From Clostridium sp. 'White wine YQ' (GTDB lineage: Bacteria > Bacillota > Clostridia > Clostridiales > Clostridiaceae): a stretch of DNA of 64,000 nt. Each line of letters begins with the position of its first letter. The first letter of the stretch is position 1. Under the pieces are notes generated by a model, which saw nothing but the letters and a program-made list of their open reading frames with translations, ran no database searches and was not told the DNA's origin. Positions 42,666-51,660 of this stretch are shown piece by piece. The DNA lies in the NCBI RefSeq assembly GCF_028728205.1, contig NZ_JAQYUU010000003.1:310001-374000 (forward strand), written 5' to 3'. Position numbers and translations under genes: made by a program.

Positions 42666-44060
42666 CTATTCTTCATAGCAAATAACAGGCGTTCCTTCTT
42701 CAATATTCTCAAAAATTGTTTTCGCTAAATATAATGGAGCATTTACACAACCATGAGTTCCATCATTCTTATATATCTCTCCTCCAAAAGAATATCGCCA
42801 ACTTGCATCATGTATTCCTATATTCCCATTAAAAGGCATCCAATATGTTACATCCGCTTCATAATTTTCACCTCTTAAAGTAGATCCTTTTTGTTTATAA
42901 TTAAGCATATATGTCCCAAGCTTCGTGGAATTTCCTCTATTAGGGTTTCCTGTTACTACATCCCCTTGAGTTATTAGCTTTCCATTTTTATAAAACCATA
43001 AATGTTGTCTTGTTATATCAATTTCTACATAAGTTTTTCCTATATCATCCTCATCCCTATATAAAGCTTTTTGAGTATATATAGGCTCTTTTTCCGCTAC
43101 TTCTCCAATCTTTATATTTTCCAGTAACGCCTTTGCTTCTGCTATACTATTAAGCTTCCATCCATAAAAGCCACCTTTAACTTCTACTATTTTACCTATA
43201 GATGATTTAAACTTTCTTGTTATACCTACTGTATCATATTTACTGCTTAACTCTTGTAAATATTCTTTAACTGCCTTTTCGCTTATTACTACTTCTAAAT
43301 CCTCATCAACATTTAACCACTTACTTATTGTATCTCCATCTAATACTTCATCTTTACTCCCAAATTTATAAGTAATTTTTGTTGTTACATATTTATCGAG
43401 TAAATTTTTAGTTTCAGTAGTCTTGTCAGATTTTAAAGTGTACTTTGGATTTTCATAGCATTTACTGGTGCTTAAATCCAATTCAGCGTCTCCTTGTAGT
43501 ATGCTATTTTCTATAGCTTTATTTAAGTTTTCCTTAAGTACTTTATTACCATATACCTCTTCAATCACTTCATATGACCCATTTGAATATTTAAAACTCA
43601 CATTTTTAGGCTCAATAATGTCTTTCTTTAAGCAACTTAATTCATTTATCTTTTTCCCTAAATTAGTTTTATTGTAAGAATATAAATCATCTACATAATA
43701 CTTTTGTTTTTTTAATATTGCTGTTATCCATTTAATTGATTTTTGCTTTTCATATACTTCAGAAATATTGTTCTGTTCATTATATTTCATATCTATATCT
43801 TGTCCTATTATTTCTTCTGTTACTCCATTTCTTTCATTCAGTTGTAACTTATAACCCTCAACATGACTTTTAAATATACCACCTACATCTTCATGTGACT
43901 TTAATGAAACATCTACTCCATTAATCACTGTATTAAAAAAGAAATGCTTACCAAAATATAACGAAACGCTCAAATAAATTAGCACAATTAAAGCTAATGC
44001 AATAATAATATTTCCTGTAGTTTTGCTTTTTAAATACTCTTTGATTTTAATGTTCCTCAT
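42666..44060 (-). CDS. L,D-transpeptidase with peptidoglycan-binding domains
   Basis: 464-residue cell-wall enzyme forming 3-3 cross-links or attaching proteins. One N-terminal signal anchor (about 16-37), two PG_binding_4-type repeats (about 60-330; one contains AVKEYLQELSSKYDT and GGFYGWKL), then a YkuD catalytic domain. That domain has YVEIDITRQHLWFYKNGKL, GIHDASWRYSFGG and the active-site THGCVNAP with catalytic Cys near 440. All required residues appear present. Homologues confer beta-lactam tolerance or envelope remodelling. The start follows AAAGG at a longish spacing. Confidence 0.92.
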   Translation of the reverse strand: MRNIKIKEYLKSKTTGNIIIALALIVLIYLSVSLYFGKHFFFNTVINGVDVSLKSHEDVGGIFKSHVEGYKLQLNERNGVTEEIIGQDIDMKYNEQNNISEVYEKQKSIKWITAILKKQKYYVDDLYSYNKTNLGKKINELSCLKKDIIEPKNVSFKYSNGSYEVIEEVYGNKVLKENLNKAIENSILQGDAELDLSTSKCYENPKYTLKSDKTTETKNLLDKYVTTKITYKFGSKDEVLDGDTISKWLNVDEDLEVVISEKAVKEYLQELSSKYDTVGITRKFKSSIGKIVEVKGGFYGWKLNSIAEAKALLENIKIGEVAEKEPIYTQKALYRDEDDIGKTYVEIDITRQHLWFYKNGKLITQGDVVTGNPNRGNSTKLGTYMLNYKQKGSTLRGENYEADVTYWMPFNGNIGIHDASWRYSFGGEIYKNDGTHGCVNAPLYLAKTIFENIEEGTPVICYEE

Positions 44061-44184
44061 ATAGATTTATACCTTTCATAAAATATGCAAACATAATATT
44101 CTCCTAAATAATATGTTGTATTTTTGATTTTAAGACTACTCATGCGGTAATAACTAAAATCTACCATATATTTTATGCAAACCA

Positions 44185-44238
44185 TTTACATTAATTGTAT
44201 ACTAAACTATAATAAGGATAAATTAATTGTATATACAA
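44185..44238 (+). promoter_or_regulatory. MarR-gene promoter and TTGTATA operators
   Basis: TTTACA (44185-44190), 17 bp, TATAAT (44208-44213). TTGTATAC sits in the spacer near 44195 and the 12-bp palindrome TTGTATATACAA at 44227-44238 lies just downstream, a layout for autorepression. Confidence 0.65.
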
Positions 44239-44259
44239 CTAAATTTCAAGGAGCATATT

Positions 44260-44718
44260 ATGAATACAAAAAGACAAGGTGGATTTTTAATTTCTAAAAT
44301 ACATCAACTATCAGGTCGCATTTTTACAGGGAAACTTAAGAAGCATGATCTTTATGAAATAAACTCAGCACAAGGAAGAATTATATTTGTGTTATGGCAA
44401 AATGATGAGATATCAATTCAAGAATTAGCTAAAAAAACTGCACTAGAAAAGTCAACACTTACAAGAATGCTCGAAAGACTTGAAAATTCAGGATATCTTA
44501 ATCGTATCCCTTCTGAAGATGATCGTCGCAAGACTATAGTTAAGCTTACCCATAAAAATGAAAGGCTTAAAGATGATTATGAGCAAGTTTCTAACGACAT
44601 GTTAGACCTATTTTATAAAGGCTTCACAGAGCAAGATATAGTTAACTTTGAAGCTTATCTTAATAAAATTTATTTTAATCTTTTAAACTTTGAAGAGAAC
44701 AAAAACAAAAATAAATAA
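44260..44718 (+). CDS. MarR-family regulator
   Basis: 152 residues from the ATG at 44260, after CAAGGAG; the TTG at 44227 is inside the operator. The winged helix contains ISIQELAKKTALEKSTLTRMLERLENSGYLNRIPSEDDRR in pieces, typical of MarR, with helices at both ends for dimerisation. It is followed 15 bp later by a PNPOx-like gene in the same operon. It probably represses this operon in response to phenolic or oxidant ligands. Confidence 0.92.
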   Translation: MNTKRQGGFLISKIHQLSGRIFTGKLKKHDLYEINSAQGRIIFVLWQNDEISIQELAKKTALEKSTLTRMLERLENSGYLNRIPSEDDRRKTIVKLTHKNERLKDDYEQVSNDMLDLFYKGFTEQDIVNFEAYLNKIYFNLLNFEENKNKNK

Positions 44719-44733
44719 AAGGGGGAACTCAAA

Positions 44734-45153
44734 TTGAGTAATGAAGAGATTATAAAAAAGTCAATTGAATTAATGAATAGCAGCAATATAGCTATGGTAG
44801 GGTCAAATGGTGCTGATGGTTTTCCAAATATTAAGGCCATGATAAAAATAGAAACTGAAGGGCTCACCAAAATCTGGTTTAGCACAAACACTTCAAATAA
44901 AAGAGTTGCACAGTTTAGAAAAGATCCAAAGGCGTGTGTTTACTTTACAGATCTTGAAAAATGGACAGGCTTAATGCTAGTTGGAACCATTGAAGTACTT
45001 GAAGATCCCAAGATAAAGGAGAGATTCTGGTCTGAGGGCTGTGAAGTATATTATCCTCTTGGAGTAACAGATCCCGATTACTGCATTTTATGTTTTACTG
45101 CTAAATGGGGAAACTACTATAAATCTTTAATCAATACAACATTCGAATTATAA
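44734..45153 (+). CDS. Pyridoxamine 5'-phosphate oxidase-like protein
   Basis: 139-residue split-barrel flavin-binding protein of the general-stress group, TTG start after GGGGGAA. AMVGSNGADGFPNIKAMIK and WFSTNTSNKRVAQFRKDPKA are family strings; WTGLMLVGTIEVLED and a C-terminal FTAKWGNYY complete the barrel. It is co-transcribed with the MarR gene. Its chemistry is unknown; a second PNPOx-like protein is encoded at 33245. Confidence 0.87.
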   Translation: MSNEEIIKKSIELMNSSNIAMVGSNGADGFPNIKAMIKIETEGLTKIWFSTNTSNKRVAQFRKDPKACVYFTDLEKWTGLMLVGTIEVLEDPKIKERFWSEGCEVYYPLGVTDPDYCILCFTAKWGNYYKSLINTTFEL

Positions 45154-45159
45154 CTTATT

Positions 45160-45196
45160 AAAAGCTTACTATATACTTAGTAAGCTTTTTTATTTT
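45160..45196 (+). terminator. Terminator of the MarR operon
   Basis: AAAAGCTTACTA (45160-45171) pairs with TAGTAAGCTTTT (45178-45189), then TTATTTTTATTT. Confidence 0.9.
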
Positions 45197-45257
45197 TATT
45201 TGTTTTAGAAACATTTTGTTCATATACGCAAAATTGAATTTATTTTTTATGTATGAT

Positions 45258-45279
45258 ATACTAACTGGACAGTTAGTAT
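45258..45279. promoter_or_regulatory. TetR operator
   Basis: Perfect 22-bp palindrome: ATACTAACTG, GA, CAGTTAGTAT. It begins at a TATGAT/TATACT -10 region just before the TetR gene. A related site (TAACTA-AA-TAGTTA) lies at 45965 before the efflux gene. Confidence 0.8.
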
Positions 45280-45302
45280 TATTTATGAGAGGCCGTGTTA
45301 GT

Positions 45303-45923
45303 TTGGATAAAAACAAAGCTCAGGATACAAAACAGAAGCTAATAGATGCAGCTATCGAGGTTTTTTCTGAAAAAGGTTTTGACGGCGCTAGAGTAGACGA
45401 AATTGCAGCTAGGGCAAATATAAATAAGGCAATGCTTTATTACTATTTTAATAGCAAAGAAAAACTTTTTGAAGAATTGATTAAGCAATATAAAGAGGAT
45501 GTAAAAAATTTAAAAAACAGCTTACTTAAAGATGTTGACTTAGATAATGATAAAGATATAGATAAGTTATTCGCTGGAATGTATGATTTTATGTATGAAA
45601 AGAAAGATATCTTAAGAATTATTATGATAGAATCTCTTAAATCTACGTCCCAAGATGTAACAATATTTAGCTCTCTTCTTCCTTCTATAGATCTTAAGTT
45701 ATCAAACTTAAAAGACAAAGGAGTAGAGGTTGAAGATACCACGAGCGTTATGATTAATTCTTTTTTCTATATGCTTTTACCAGCAGCAGGATTTATTATT
45801 TTAGGCGATCGATGGATGGATTTTTATGACTTTGATAAAAAAGAAGCCAAGAAGAAATTCTTAGAAAGCTATAAAGAAATAAGAAAAAACTTTATTCACA
45901 AAAAAGTTAATAAGGAAATTTAG
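45303..45923 (+). CDS. TetR-family repressor of the EmrBA operon
   Basis: About 206 residues. The start is uncertain: TTG at 45303 after GAGAGG, or ATG at 45285; the frame's opening at 45216 lies upstream of the promoter. The helix-turn-helix is clear (GARVDEIAARANINKAMLYYYFNSKEK). The C-terminal ligand domain is helical. It is followed by genes for an EmrB-type pump and EmrA-type adaptor, and operators with TAACT/AGTTA arms lie before both, so it likely represses itself and the pump. Confidence 0.9.
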   Translation: MDKNKAQDTKQKLIDAAIEVFSEKGFDGARVDEIAARANINKAMLYYYFNSKEKLFEELIKQYKEDVKNLKNSLLKDVDLDNDKDIDKLFAGMYDFMYEKKDILRIIMIESLKSTSQDVTIFSSLLPSIDLKLSNLKDKGVEVEDTTSVMINSFFYMLLPAAGFIILGDRWMDFYDFDKKEAKKKFLESYKEIRKNFIHKKVNKEI

Positions 45924-45964
45924 CAGATATATTTTATATTTGCTATTATTTTTTAATTTTTTGT

Positions 45965-45978
45965 TAACTAAATAGTTA
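45965..45978 (+). promoter_or_regulatory. Second TetR-type operator before emrB
   Basis: TAACTA-AA-TAGTTA is a perfect dyad, followed by a third AGTTA half-site, 39 bp before the pump start. Its arms match those of the site at 45258. Confidence 0.6.
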
Positions 45979-46016
45979 GTTAAGACGTTTTAAATTTTTC
46001 AGAAAGGAAGTGTAAT

Positions 46017-47573
46017 ATGGATAAACATGATGAACGCTACATGTGGTTATGTCTTTCAGTTATTGTTGTAGGAACCTTTATGGCAATTCTTGATTCAAGT
46101 ATTGTAAATGTAGCTATTCCAAAGATGATGACCATTTTTGGTGCGGCCGAAAATCAAATTGAATGGGTACTCACAGGTTATATGTTAACTATGAGTATCG
46201 TAATCCCTCTTACGGGTTATTTAACTGATAGATTTGGTGGAAAAAACATTTATATCTTTGCATTAATTGTCTTTACAATAGGTTCTGCACTTTGTGGATT
46301 GGCTACTAGTACAAATACTATGGTAGCTTCTAGAGTTGTGCAAGCAATTGGGGGAGGTATGATTATGCCTGTGGGTATGACCATGCTACTTCAAACAGTA
46401 CCTCTTGAAAAGCGCGGACTAGCCTTAGGTGTCTGGGGAATCGCTGCCATGGCTGCTCCAGCAATTGGACCTACACTAAGTGGATATATAGTTCAATATA
46501 TGAATTGGAGATTGATATTTACTATTAATATTCCTGTAGGGGTTATTGGTGTTACTCTAGCTGTTCTTCTTTTAAGGAATTCTCCCAAAAACTATAATAA
46601 AAGATTCGATTTTGGTGGAGCTATTACATCAGCGACCTGTTTATATACGTTGCTACTAGCTCTAGCAAAGGTTTCTGATAAAGGTTGGACATCTCCTTAT
46701 ACAATTGTACTATTTACCATATCTTTCGTGTCCTTAATAGCCTTTATCATTATAGAATTAAATCATTCTGAACCATTATTAGATCTTAGAGTAACTAAAA
46801 ATTTTCCATTCACTCTAAGTTTAATAATAAGTACTGTAACTACTATCGCTATGTTTGGTGCAATATTCTTAATGCCTATTTATATGCAAAACTTAAGAGG
46901 ATATTCTGCGATGCAAAGTGGAATGATGATGCTTCCCCAAGCAATAGTTACTGGAATAATGATGCCAATAAGCGGAAAACTTTTTGACCGTTATGGCGCT
47001 AAATGGCTTACTATAATTGGACTTATCATCGTATCTGGTTGTACTTATATGTTAAGTAAATTAACCTTAGATACTCCCTATAGTACTGTTACATTAATAA
47101 TGGCTGTAAGAGGTTTTGGTAATGGACTTGCTATGATGCCGATGCAGACTGAAGGTATGAACTCAGTTCCCCAGGAACTAACTGCAAGAGCTACTGCATT
47201 AAATACAACTATTAGACAAGTTGCTGGCTCTCTTGGTATAGCTATATTAACCACAATTCTACAAAGCAGACAAGCTTTCCATACAGTAATATTTGGGCAA
47301 TCAATAAACACCAATTCTCCAACACTTGCAAAAGCTCAAGCATTGCTACAAGGAGCTGCTACAGTAAAGGGAATGAATCCCTCCGAAGGGAAAAGTTTAT
47401 TATTTTTACAAGTATACGGGCAGGTTGCAAAATCTGCAACAGTAGTAGCAATGAATGATACCTTTATAGTTGCAACCGGAATATGTATTGCAGGCGTAAT
47501 AATATCATTTTTTATAAAGAAAAAAACATCAAATCAAAATAGAACTGAAATTGAACCAGTAAATATGGAATAA
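46017..47573 (+). CDS. emrB: EmrB-type MFS multidrug exporter (14-TMS)
   Basis: 518-residue DHA2 transporter with about 14 helices. FMAILDSSIVNVAIPKMM opens helix 1; motif A GYLTDRFGGKN; motif C-like GPTLSGYIVQYMNWR; RAVxQAIGGG near helix 4. The loop between the last helices (about 430-475) is long, as in EmrB. ATG after GAAAGGAAG. Together with the HlyD-type adaptor 26 bp downstream it forms an EmrAB-like pump; in a Gram-positive the adaptor spans only the wall side. Confidence 0.93.
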   Translation: MDKHDERYMWLCLSVIVVGTFMAILDSSIVNVAIPKMMTIFGAAENQIEWVLTGYMLTMSIVIPLTGYLTDRFGGKNIYIFALIVFTIGSALCGLATSTNTMVASRVVQAIGGGMIMPVGMTMLLQTVPLEKRGLALGVWGIAAMAAPAIGPTLSGYIVQYMNWRLIFTINIPVGVIGVTLAVLLLRNSPKNYNKRFDFGGAITSATCLYTLLLALAKVSDKGWTSPYTIVLFTISFVSLIAFIIIELNHSEPLLDLRVTKNFPFTLSLIISTVTTIAMFGAIFLMPIYMQNLRGYSAMQSGMMMLPQAIVTGIMMPISGKLFDRYGAKWLTIIGLIIVSGCTYMLSKLTLDTPYSTVTLIMAVRGFGNGLAMMPMQTEGMNSVPQELTARATALNTTIRQVAGSLGIAILTTILQSRQAFHTVIFGQSINTNSPTLAKAQALLQGAATVKGMNPSEGKSLLFLQVYGQVAKSATVVAMNDTFIVATGICIAGVIISFFIKKKTSNQNRTEIEPVNME

Positions 47574-47599
47574 TAATTACAATATTAAGGAGGATATAT

Positions 47600-48832
47600 A
47601 TGGAGAAGTCATTAAAAACAACTACTTCAAAAAAAGGTAAGGGGAAATTAATAATTGCAATAGTTGCGGTATTAGTAATTGCTTTAGGTGGTTTTGGAGT
47701 TAAATATTATATAGATCAAAAGAGTTACGTAAGCACAGATGATGCAAAAATAACTGGAGATATATTAAATGCCAGCTCAAAAATACCAGGCAAAGTTGTA
47801 AAAATTAATATTCATGAAGGTGACACAGTAAAAAAAGGGCAAGTATTATTCACTTTAGAAACAGAACAACTTCAATATCAATTAAACCAATCTCAAGCAG
47901 CTTTAGATGTAGCTAAAGCACAACTAGCAAAAGTTGAAGGTGGAGCTCGAGCTGAAGAAGTTGCTGGTGCTCAAGCCCTTGTAGATCAAGCTAGTGCTTC
48001 CCTAGGTGGCGCTGATACAACAAAATCAAACCTTCAAAGTACGTTAGATGACGTTCAGTCACAATATAATAGTTTAATAGCTCAAATGGGTAGTTTCAAG
48101 AATCCTTCTACTGGAGAATATGATGCTAATTATGCTATTAATCAATTAGATACTGCAAGAGCAAAAGGCTTACTTACAGAAGCAGAGTATACTGTTAAGG
48201 CTCAAGCTGTTGAACAATTATTCCAAGGCAAACTACAATATGAAAATCAAATAAACCAATTAAAGGGACAAATTAAAACAGTTGATTCTCAAATTGGTAC
48301 CGCAAAAGCTGGTTTAGATGGAGCAAAAAGTAAGCTAAACCTAACTAATGCTGGTGCATCTGATAAAGATGTTGCTATAGTTGAAGCTCAAGTTAGTGCT
48401 GCGCAAGCTTCTTATGACCTAGCTAAATTAAATTTCAGTAATTCAGAAATAAAAGCTCCTGCTGATGGAACTGTTGTTCAATTAAACATACACGAAGGTG
48501 ATATGATTGCTGCAGGACAAGCTGCTGTTTCTGTAGTAGATTTAGGTAAACTTCAAGTAACTGCTAATATCTTAGAAGGTGACTTAGAGCACATAAGCCC
48601 AAGCGAAAAGGTTAATATGACTATAGATTCTTTCCCTGGTGTTACTTTTACAGGTACAGTTAAGGAAAAGGCTTTAGCAACCTCTTCAGTTTTCAGCTTA
48701 TTTAGTTCAGAAAATGCATCTGGTAACTTTACTAAGGTAAGTCAAAGAGTGCCAGTTAAAATAACTTTAGATTCAACTGACAAAACATTAATTCCTGGAA
48801 TGTCTGTAGAAGTTAAAGTAAAGATTAAATAG
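47600..48832 (+). CDS. emrA: EmrA/HlyD-family adaptor protein
   Basis: 410 residues: cytoplasmic lysine-rich start, one helix (about 14-33), lipoyl half 1 (GKVVKINIHEGDTVKKGQVL), a long coiled-coil hairpin (about 95-265) with repeated Ala/Gln heptads, lipoyl half 2 (SEIKAPADGTVVQLNIHEGD) and a beta-barrel domain. AAGGAGG precedes the ATG. It is the partner of the EmrB-type pump. Followed by a strong terminator. Confidence 0.93.
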   Translation: MEKSLKTTTSKKGKGKLIIAIVAVLVIALGGFGVKYYIDQKSYVSTDDAKITGDILNASSKIPGKVVKINIHEGDTVKKGQVLFTLETEQLQYQLNQSQAALDVAKAQLAKVEGGARAEEVAGAQALVDQASASLGGADTTKSNLQSTLDDVQSQYNSLIAQMGSFKNPSTGEYDANYAINQLDTARAKGLLTEAEYTVKAQAVEQLFQGKLQYENQINQLKGQIKTVDSQIGTAKAGLDGAKSKLNLTNAGASDKDVAIVEAQVSAAQASYDLAKLNFSNSEIKAPADGTVVQLNIHEGDMIAAGQAAVSVVDLGKLQVTANILEGDLEHISPSEKVNMTIDSFPGVTFTGTVKEKALATSSVFSLFSSENASGNFTKVSQRVPVKITLDSTDKTLIPGMSVEVKVKIK

Positions 48833-48840
48833 TAAAAAAC

Positions 48841-48890
48841 AATGCCTGATTAAATGGAGTTAACCACTTAATCAGGCATTATTTATTTAA
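48841..48890. terminator. Bidirectional terminator, emrA / cupin
   Basis: AATGCCTGATTAA (48841-48853) pairs with TTAATCAGGCATT (48868-48880) between convergent genes. Confidence 0.8.
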
Positions 48891-48907
48891 ATTTATTTTA
48901 TACTTCT

Positions 48908-49516
48908 TTATTCAGCTGCTTGCGCATCTGCTTTGGTCTGATGAACTGTATCATGTGGATGTTGAGGTGGTGCATAGATAGAATATACCTTTAACGGCCT
49001 ATTTCCAGTATTGATAACATTGTGCCATGTACCTGCAGGAATCATAATTGCAAATTCATCATAGACTTTTGCTTGAAAATCCAATCTATCTTTATCTTTT
49101 CCTATTTTAACAAGCCCTTCACCATCTTCAAGACGGATAAACTGATCAACATCTGGATGAATTTCTAAACCTATATCATCCCCAACATCGATACTCATTA
49201 AGGTAACTTGTAGATGTTCTCCTGTCCATAATGCTGTACGAAAAGTATTGTTTTGCTTTGTAACATCATTAATATTAACAACAAATGGTTGTGGCCCATA
49301 ATCCTTAAGTTGAATTGGATTACTTTCCATTACTGGTTCTGGGAAGAAGAATCTTGAATCAAAATCTGCTGCATCAGCATAGAGATCTTTTGGATAATTC
49401 ATATCGTATACTGGTGGATTAAAAAAATAAGGACTTGGATAGTTACTATAGTATGGGTCATACATTGGTGGAACTATGAAATAAGGGTTTGGATATCCCC
49501 TATAAGTACTATACAT
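48908..49516 (-). CDS. Cupin protein with Tyr/Pro/Asn-rich N-terminus, spore-coat-like
   Basis: 202 residues. The first 55 residues are unusually rich in Tyr, Pro and Asn with repeats of the type YPNPYF/YPSPYF, as in spore coat proteins that are cross-linked through tyrosine. Residues 75-190 form a cupin barrel: GLEIHPDVDQFIRLEDGEG has the first metal motif partly kept (His, Glu) and PAGTWHNVINTG the second (His). Mannose-6-P isomerase-like cupins are the nearest group. No signal peptide. A sigma-K-like promoter lies just upstream, almost the same as that before the paralogue pair at 24228. I infer a coat or outer-layer protein; catalytic activity is uncertain. Confidence 0.82.
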   Translation of the reverse strand: MYSTYRGYPNPYFIVPPMYDPYYSNYPSPYFFNPPVYDMNYPKDLYADAADFDSRFFFPEPVMESNPIQLKDYGPQPFVVNINDVTKQNNTFRTALWTGEHLQVTLMSIDVGDDIGLEIHPDVDQFIRLEDGEGLVKIGKDKDRLDFQAKVYDEFAIMIPAGTWHNVINTGNRPLKVYSIYAPPQHPHDTVHQTKADAQAAE

Positions 49517-49547
49517 CTTATTTCTCCCTTTTAAAGTCTTACTGAAT

Positions 49548-49575
49548 TATAGTATGTTCTAAATTTGGGATTTGT
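49548..49575 (-). promoter_or_regulatory. Sigma-K-like promoter for the cupin gene
   Basis: Minus strand: AC (49575-49574), 17 bp, CATACTATA (49556-49548). The preceding TCACAAATCC is identical to the sequence at 24147-24156. Confidence 0.5.
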
Positions 49576-49641
49576 GATTATATAGTCTTTTCAATGATGT
49601 TTGTGAAAATATTTTATTTTTATTTTTATTATTATGGACTC

Positions 49642-50220
49642 TTATATTTTAATTCCTTCAAATGCATAATCTATAAGTTTTCTTATAAAAATTTCATCAA
49701 TTTCTGCTCCTGTTACTAATAATCTATAGAATATAGGACCCCAAATTAAATCAATACATATTTCTAAATCTAAACCTTTATTTACTTCCCCCCTCAAAAT
49801 ACCACGTTCTAATATCTGTTTTGATATATCTCGTCTTGGAATAAAATATGCATTACGATAAATATCAGCTAATTTAGAATCATATTGTCCTTCTGCTATT
49901 ATTTCTGTAATTACATTTCCTTTTCTAGTAGTTAGAAACTTTACAAAATTATCTACTTGAATAAACATGTCCTCTATAATTGAACCAGTATCTGGTATCG
50001 GAAGTTCTACATTTGTAGCATTTAAAAAACCATCCATGACAACAGCTGCCTTATTAGGCCACCATTTATAAATAGTAGCTTTACTTACCTTTGCTCTTTC
50101 TGCAATCTTTTCCACAGTAACTGTCCCAAAACCAGTCTCAATTAACAAATCATATGCTGCGTTAAGAATGTCCGACTTTGTTTTTTCGCTTCTTGGTCGA
50201 CCTAATTTCTTTTCCATCAT
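49642..50220 (-). CDS. TetR-family repressor with TetR_C_16-like C-terminus
   Basis: 192 residues from ATG 50220 (GGAGGG just before; ATG 50217 is equally possible). The helix-turn-helix VTVEKIAERAKVSKATIYKWWPNKAAVV has the KWW string typical of the AcrR group next to MFS pumps. The remainder is a helical ligand domain. It is divergent from an MFS transporter gene, with at least three related dyads between, so it probably represses both. Confidence 0.9.
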   Translation of the reverse strand: MMEKKLGRPRSEKTKSDILNAAYDLLIETGFGTVTVEKIAERAKVSKATIYKWWPNKAAVVMDGFLNATNVELPIPDTGSIIEDMFIQVDNFVKFLTTRKGNVITEIIAEGQYDSKLADIYRNAYFIPRRDISKQILERGILRGEVNKGLDLEICIDLIWGPIFYRLLVTGAEIDEIFIRKLIDYAFEGIKI

Positions 50221-50320
50221 GAATCCCTCCGTAATAATCACTAAATAAAATATACACATAATAAACTATACGTATATTATACTATATATTTTTTCATTTT
50301 CAACAAAATACATCTTTACA

Positions 50321-50369
50321 ATACTGAACGTTTAGTATATTATATATTTATAAACTGTACGTTCAGTAT
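50321..50369. promoter_or_regulatory. Tandem TetR operators, regulator / MFS pump
   Basis: ATACTGAACGTTTAGTAT (50321-50338) and ACTGTACGTTCAGTAT (50354-50369) are related dyads; a weaker relative (AACTATACGTATATTAT) lies near 50266. The second is next to the pump ribosome site. Confidence 0.75.
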
Positions 50370-50383
50370 ATAAAAAGGAGTGA

Positions 50384-51574
50384 ATGAATATGGAAAATCT
50401 CAATTATGAATCTTCAAAAACTAAGCCTATATTAACAAATTTATTAATTATGGTTATGTCTATATCTTGTGGACTTACTGTTGCAAATTTATATTATATC
50501 CAGCCCTTGCTAGCAGATATAGCTAAAACCTTTAATGTAAGTGAAATCAGCGTAGGTTCCGCAGCAATGTTAACTCAAGTAGGCTACGCTGTTGGAATGA
50601 TTCTTATATTACCCCTTGGAGATATAAAAGAAAGACGTGGACTAATTACATTAATGCTTTTATTTTCAGTTCTATCTCTTTCTAGTATGTTTTTTTCTCA
50701 AAATATAACAATGCTAATGATTTCATCCTTTGCAGTTGGATTTACTTCTATTATTCCTCAACTTATTATCCCTTTAGCTGCCCAGTTATCAAATCCAGAA
50801 GAAAGAGGGAAAATAATAGGAACAATAATGAGTGGTTTGTTAATTGGTATTCTAGTATCGCGTACCTTTAGTGGTATTTTAGGTGGTTATTATGGATGGA
50901 GAATAGTATACATTATTGCTGCAGTTATGATGATTGTTTTAATGATTGCTTTAAATAAACTAATACCTATATGTACCCCTGTTTCTGATGTTAAATATAT
51001 TGAGTTATTAAAATCTATGGCTAGATTGATTAAAAGTGAATCCGCCTTAAGAGAAGCATCAATTAATGGAGCTATGATGTTTGCAGCTTTTAGTGCATTT
51101 TGGACATCTCTTACATTCCTACTTGAAAGTTCTCATTATAACATGGGACCTCAGGCAGCTGGTTTATTTGGATTAGTTGGAATCAGTGGTGCTTTGGCGG
51201 CTCCTTTAGTTGGTAGGCTAGCTGATAAAAAAGGGCCTAGATTTGTTATAGGTATCTGCATTTCCATAGTTATACTATCTTACTTGCTATTTCTTTTACT
51301 AGGCTTTAAGGTTTTTGGTTTAATTTTAGGTGTTATTTTTCTTGATTTAGGAGTCCAATCATGTAATGTTTCCAATCAAACAAGAGTTCATTCTTTAAAT
51401 GAAGAAATGCGTAATAGAATTAATACAATCTATATGGTAAGTTTTTTTCTTGGCGGCGCATTTGGTTCTTTCCTAGGTTCCTATAGCTATGCTCACTTTG
51501 GTTGGTATGGAGTTTGTACTTTCGGAATTATAACTCAAATAGTAGCAATCATTGTCCATAAAACTGCCAAATAG
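50384..51574 (+). CDS. MFS transporter, 12-TMS (YgaY/AraJ-like DHA1)
   Basis: 396-residue exporter with about 12 helices. The N-terminus MSISCGLTVANLYYIQPLLADIA and motif A GDIKERRGLI are typical of the DHA1 subgroup often next to TetR repressors. Asn/Arg-rich loop NVSNQTRVHSLNEEMRNRINT lies between helices 10 and 11. RBS AAAAGGAGTG. It is probably induced when the divergent repressor binds a toxic ligand. Confidence 0.9.
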   Translation: MNMENLNYESSKTKPILTNLLIMVMSISCGLTVANLYYIQPLLADIAKTFNVSEISVGSAAMLTQVGYAVGMILILPLGDIKERRGLITLMLLFSVLSLSSMFFSQNITMLMISSFAVGFTSIIPQLIIPLAAQLSNPEERGKIIGTIMSGLLIGILVSRTFSGILGGYYGWRIVYIIAAVMMIVLMIALNKLIPICTPVSDVKYIELLKSMARLIKSESALREASINGAMMFAAFSAFWTSLTFLLESSHYNMGPQAAGLFGLVGISGALAAPLVGRLADKKGPRFVIGICISIVILSYLLFLLLGFKVFGLILGVIFLDLGVQSCNVSNQTRVHSLNEEMRNRINTIYMVSFFLGGAFGSFLGSYSYAHFGWYGVCTFGIITQIVAIIVHKTAK

Positions 51575-51660
51575 TTTTACAAATATATATTTTGCATTAA
51601 CAAATCAAGATGCTATAAAATAGATTAACTTGCATATATAAGCAAATAAGGACTTACCTT

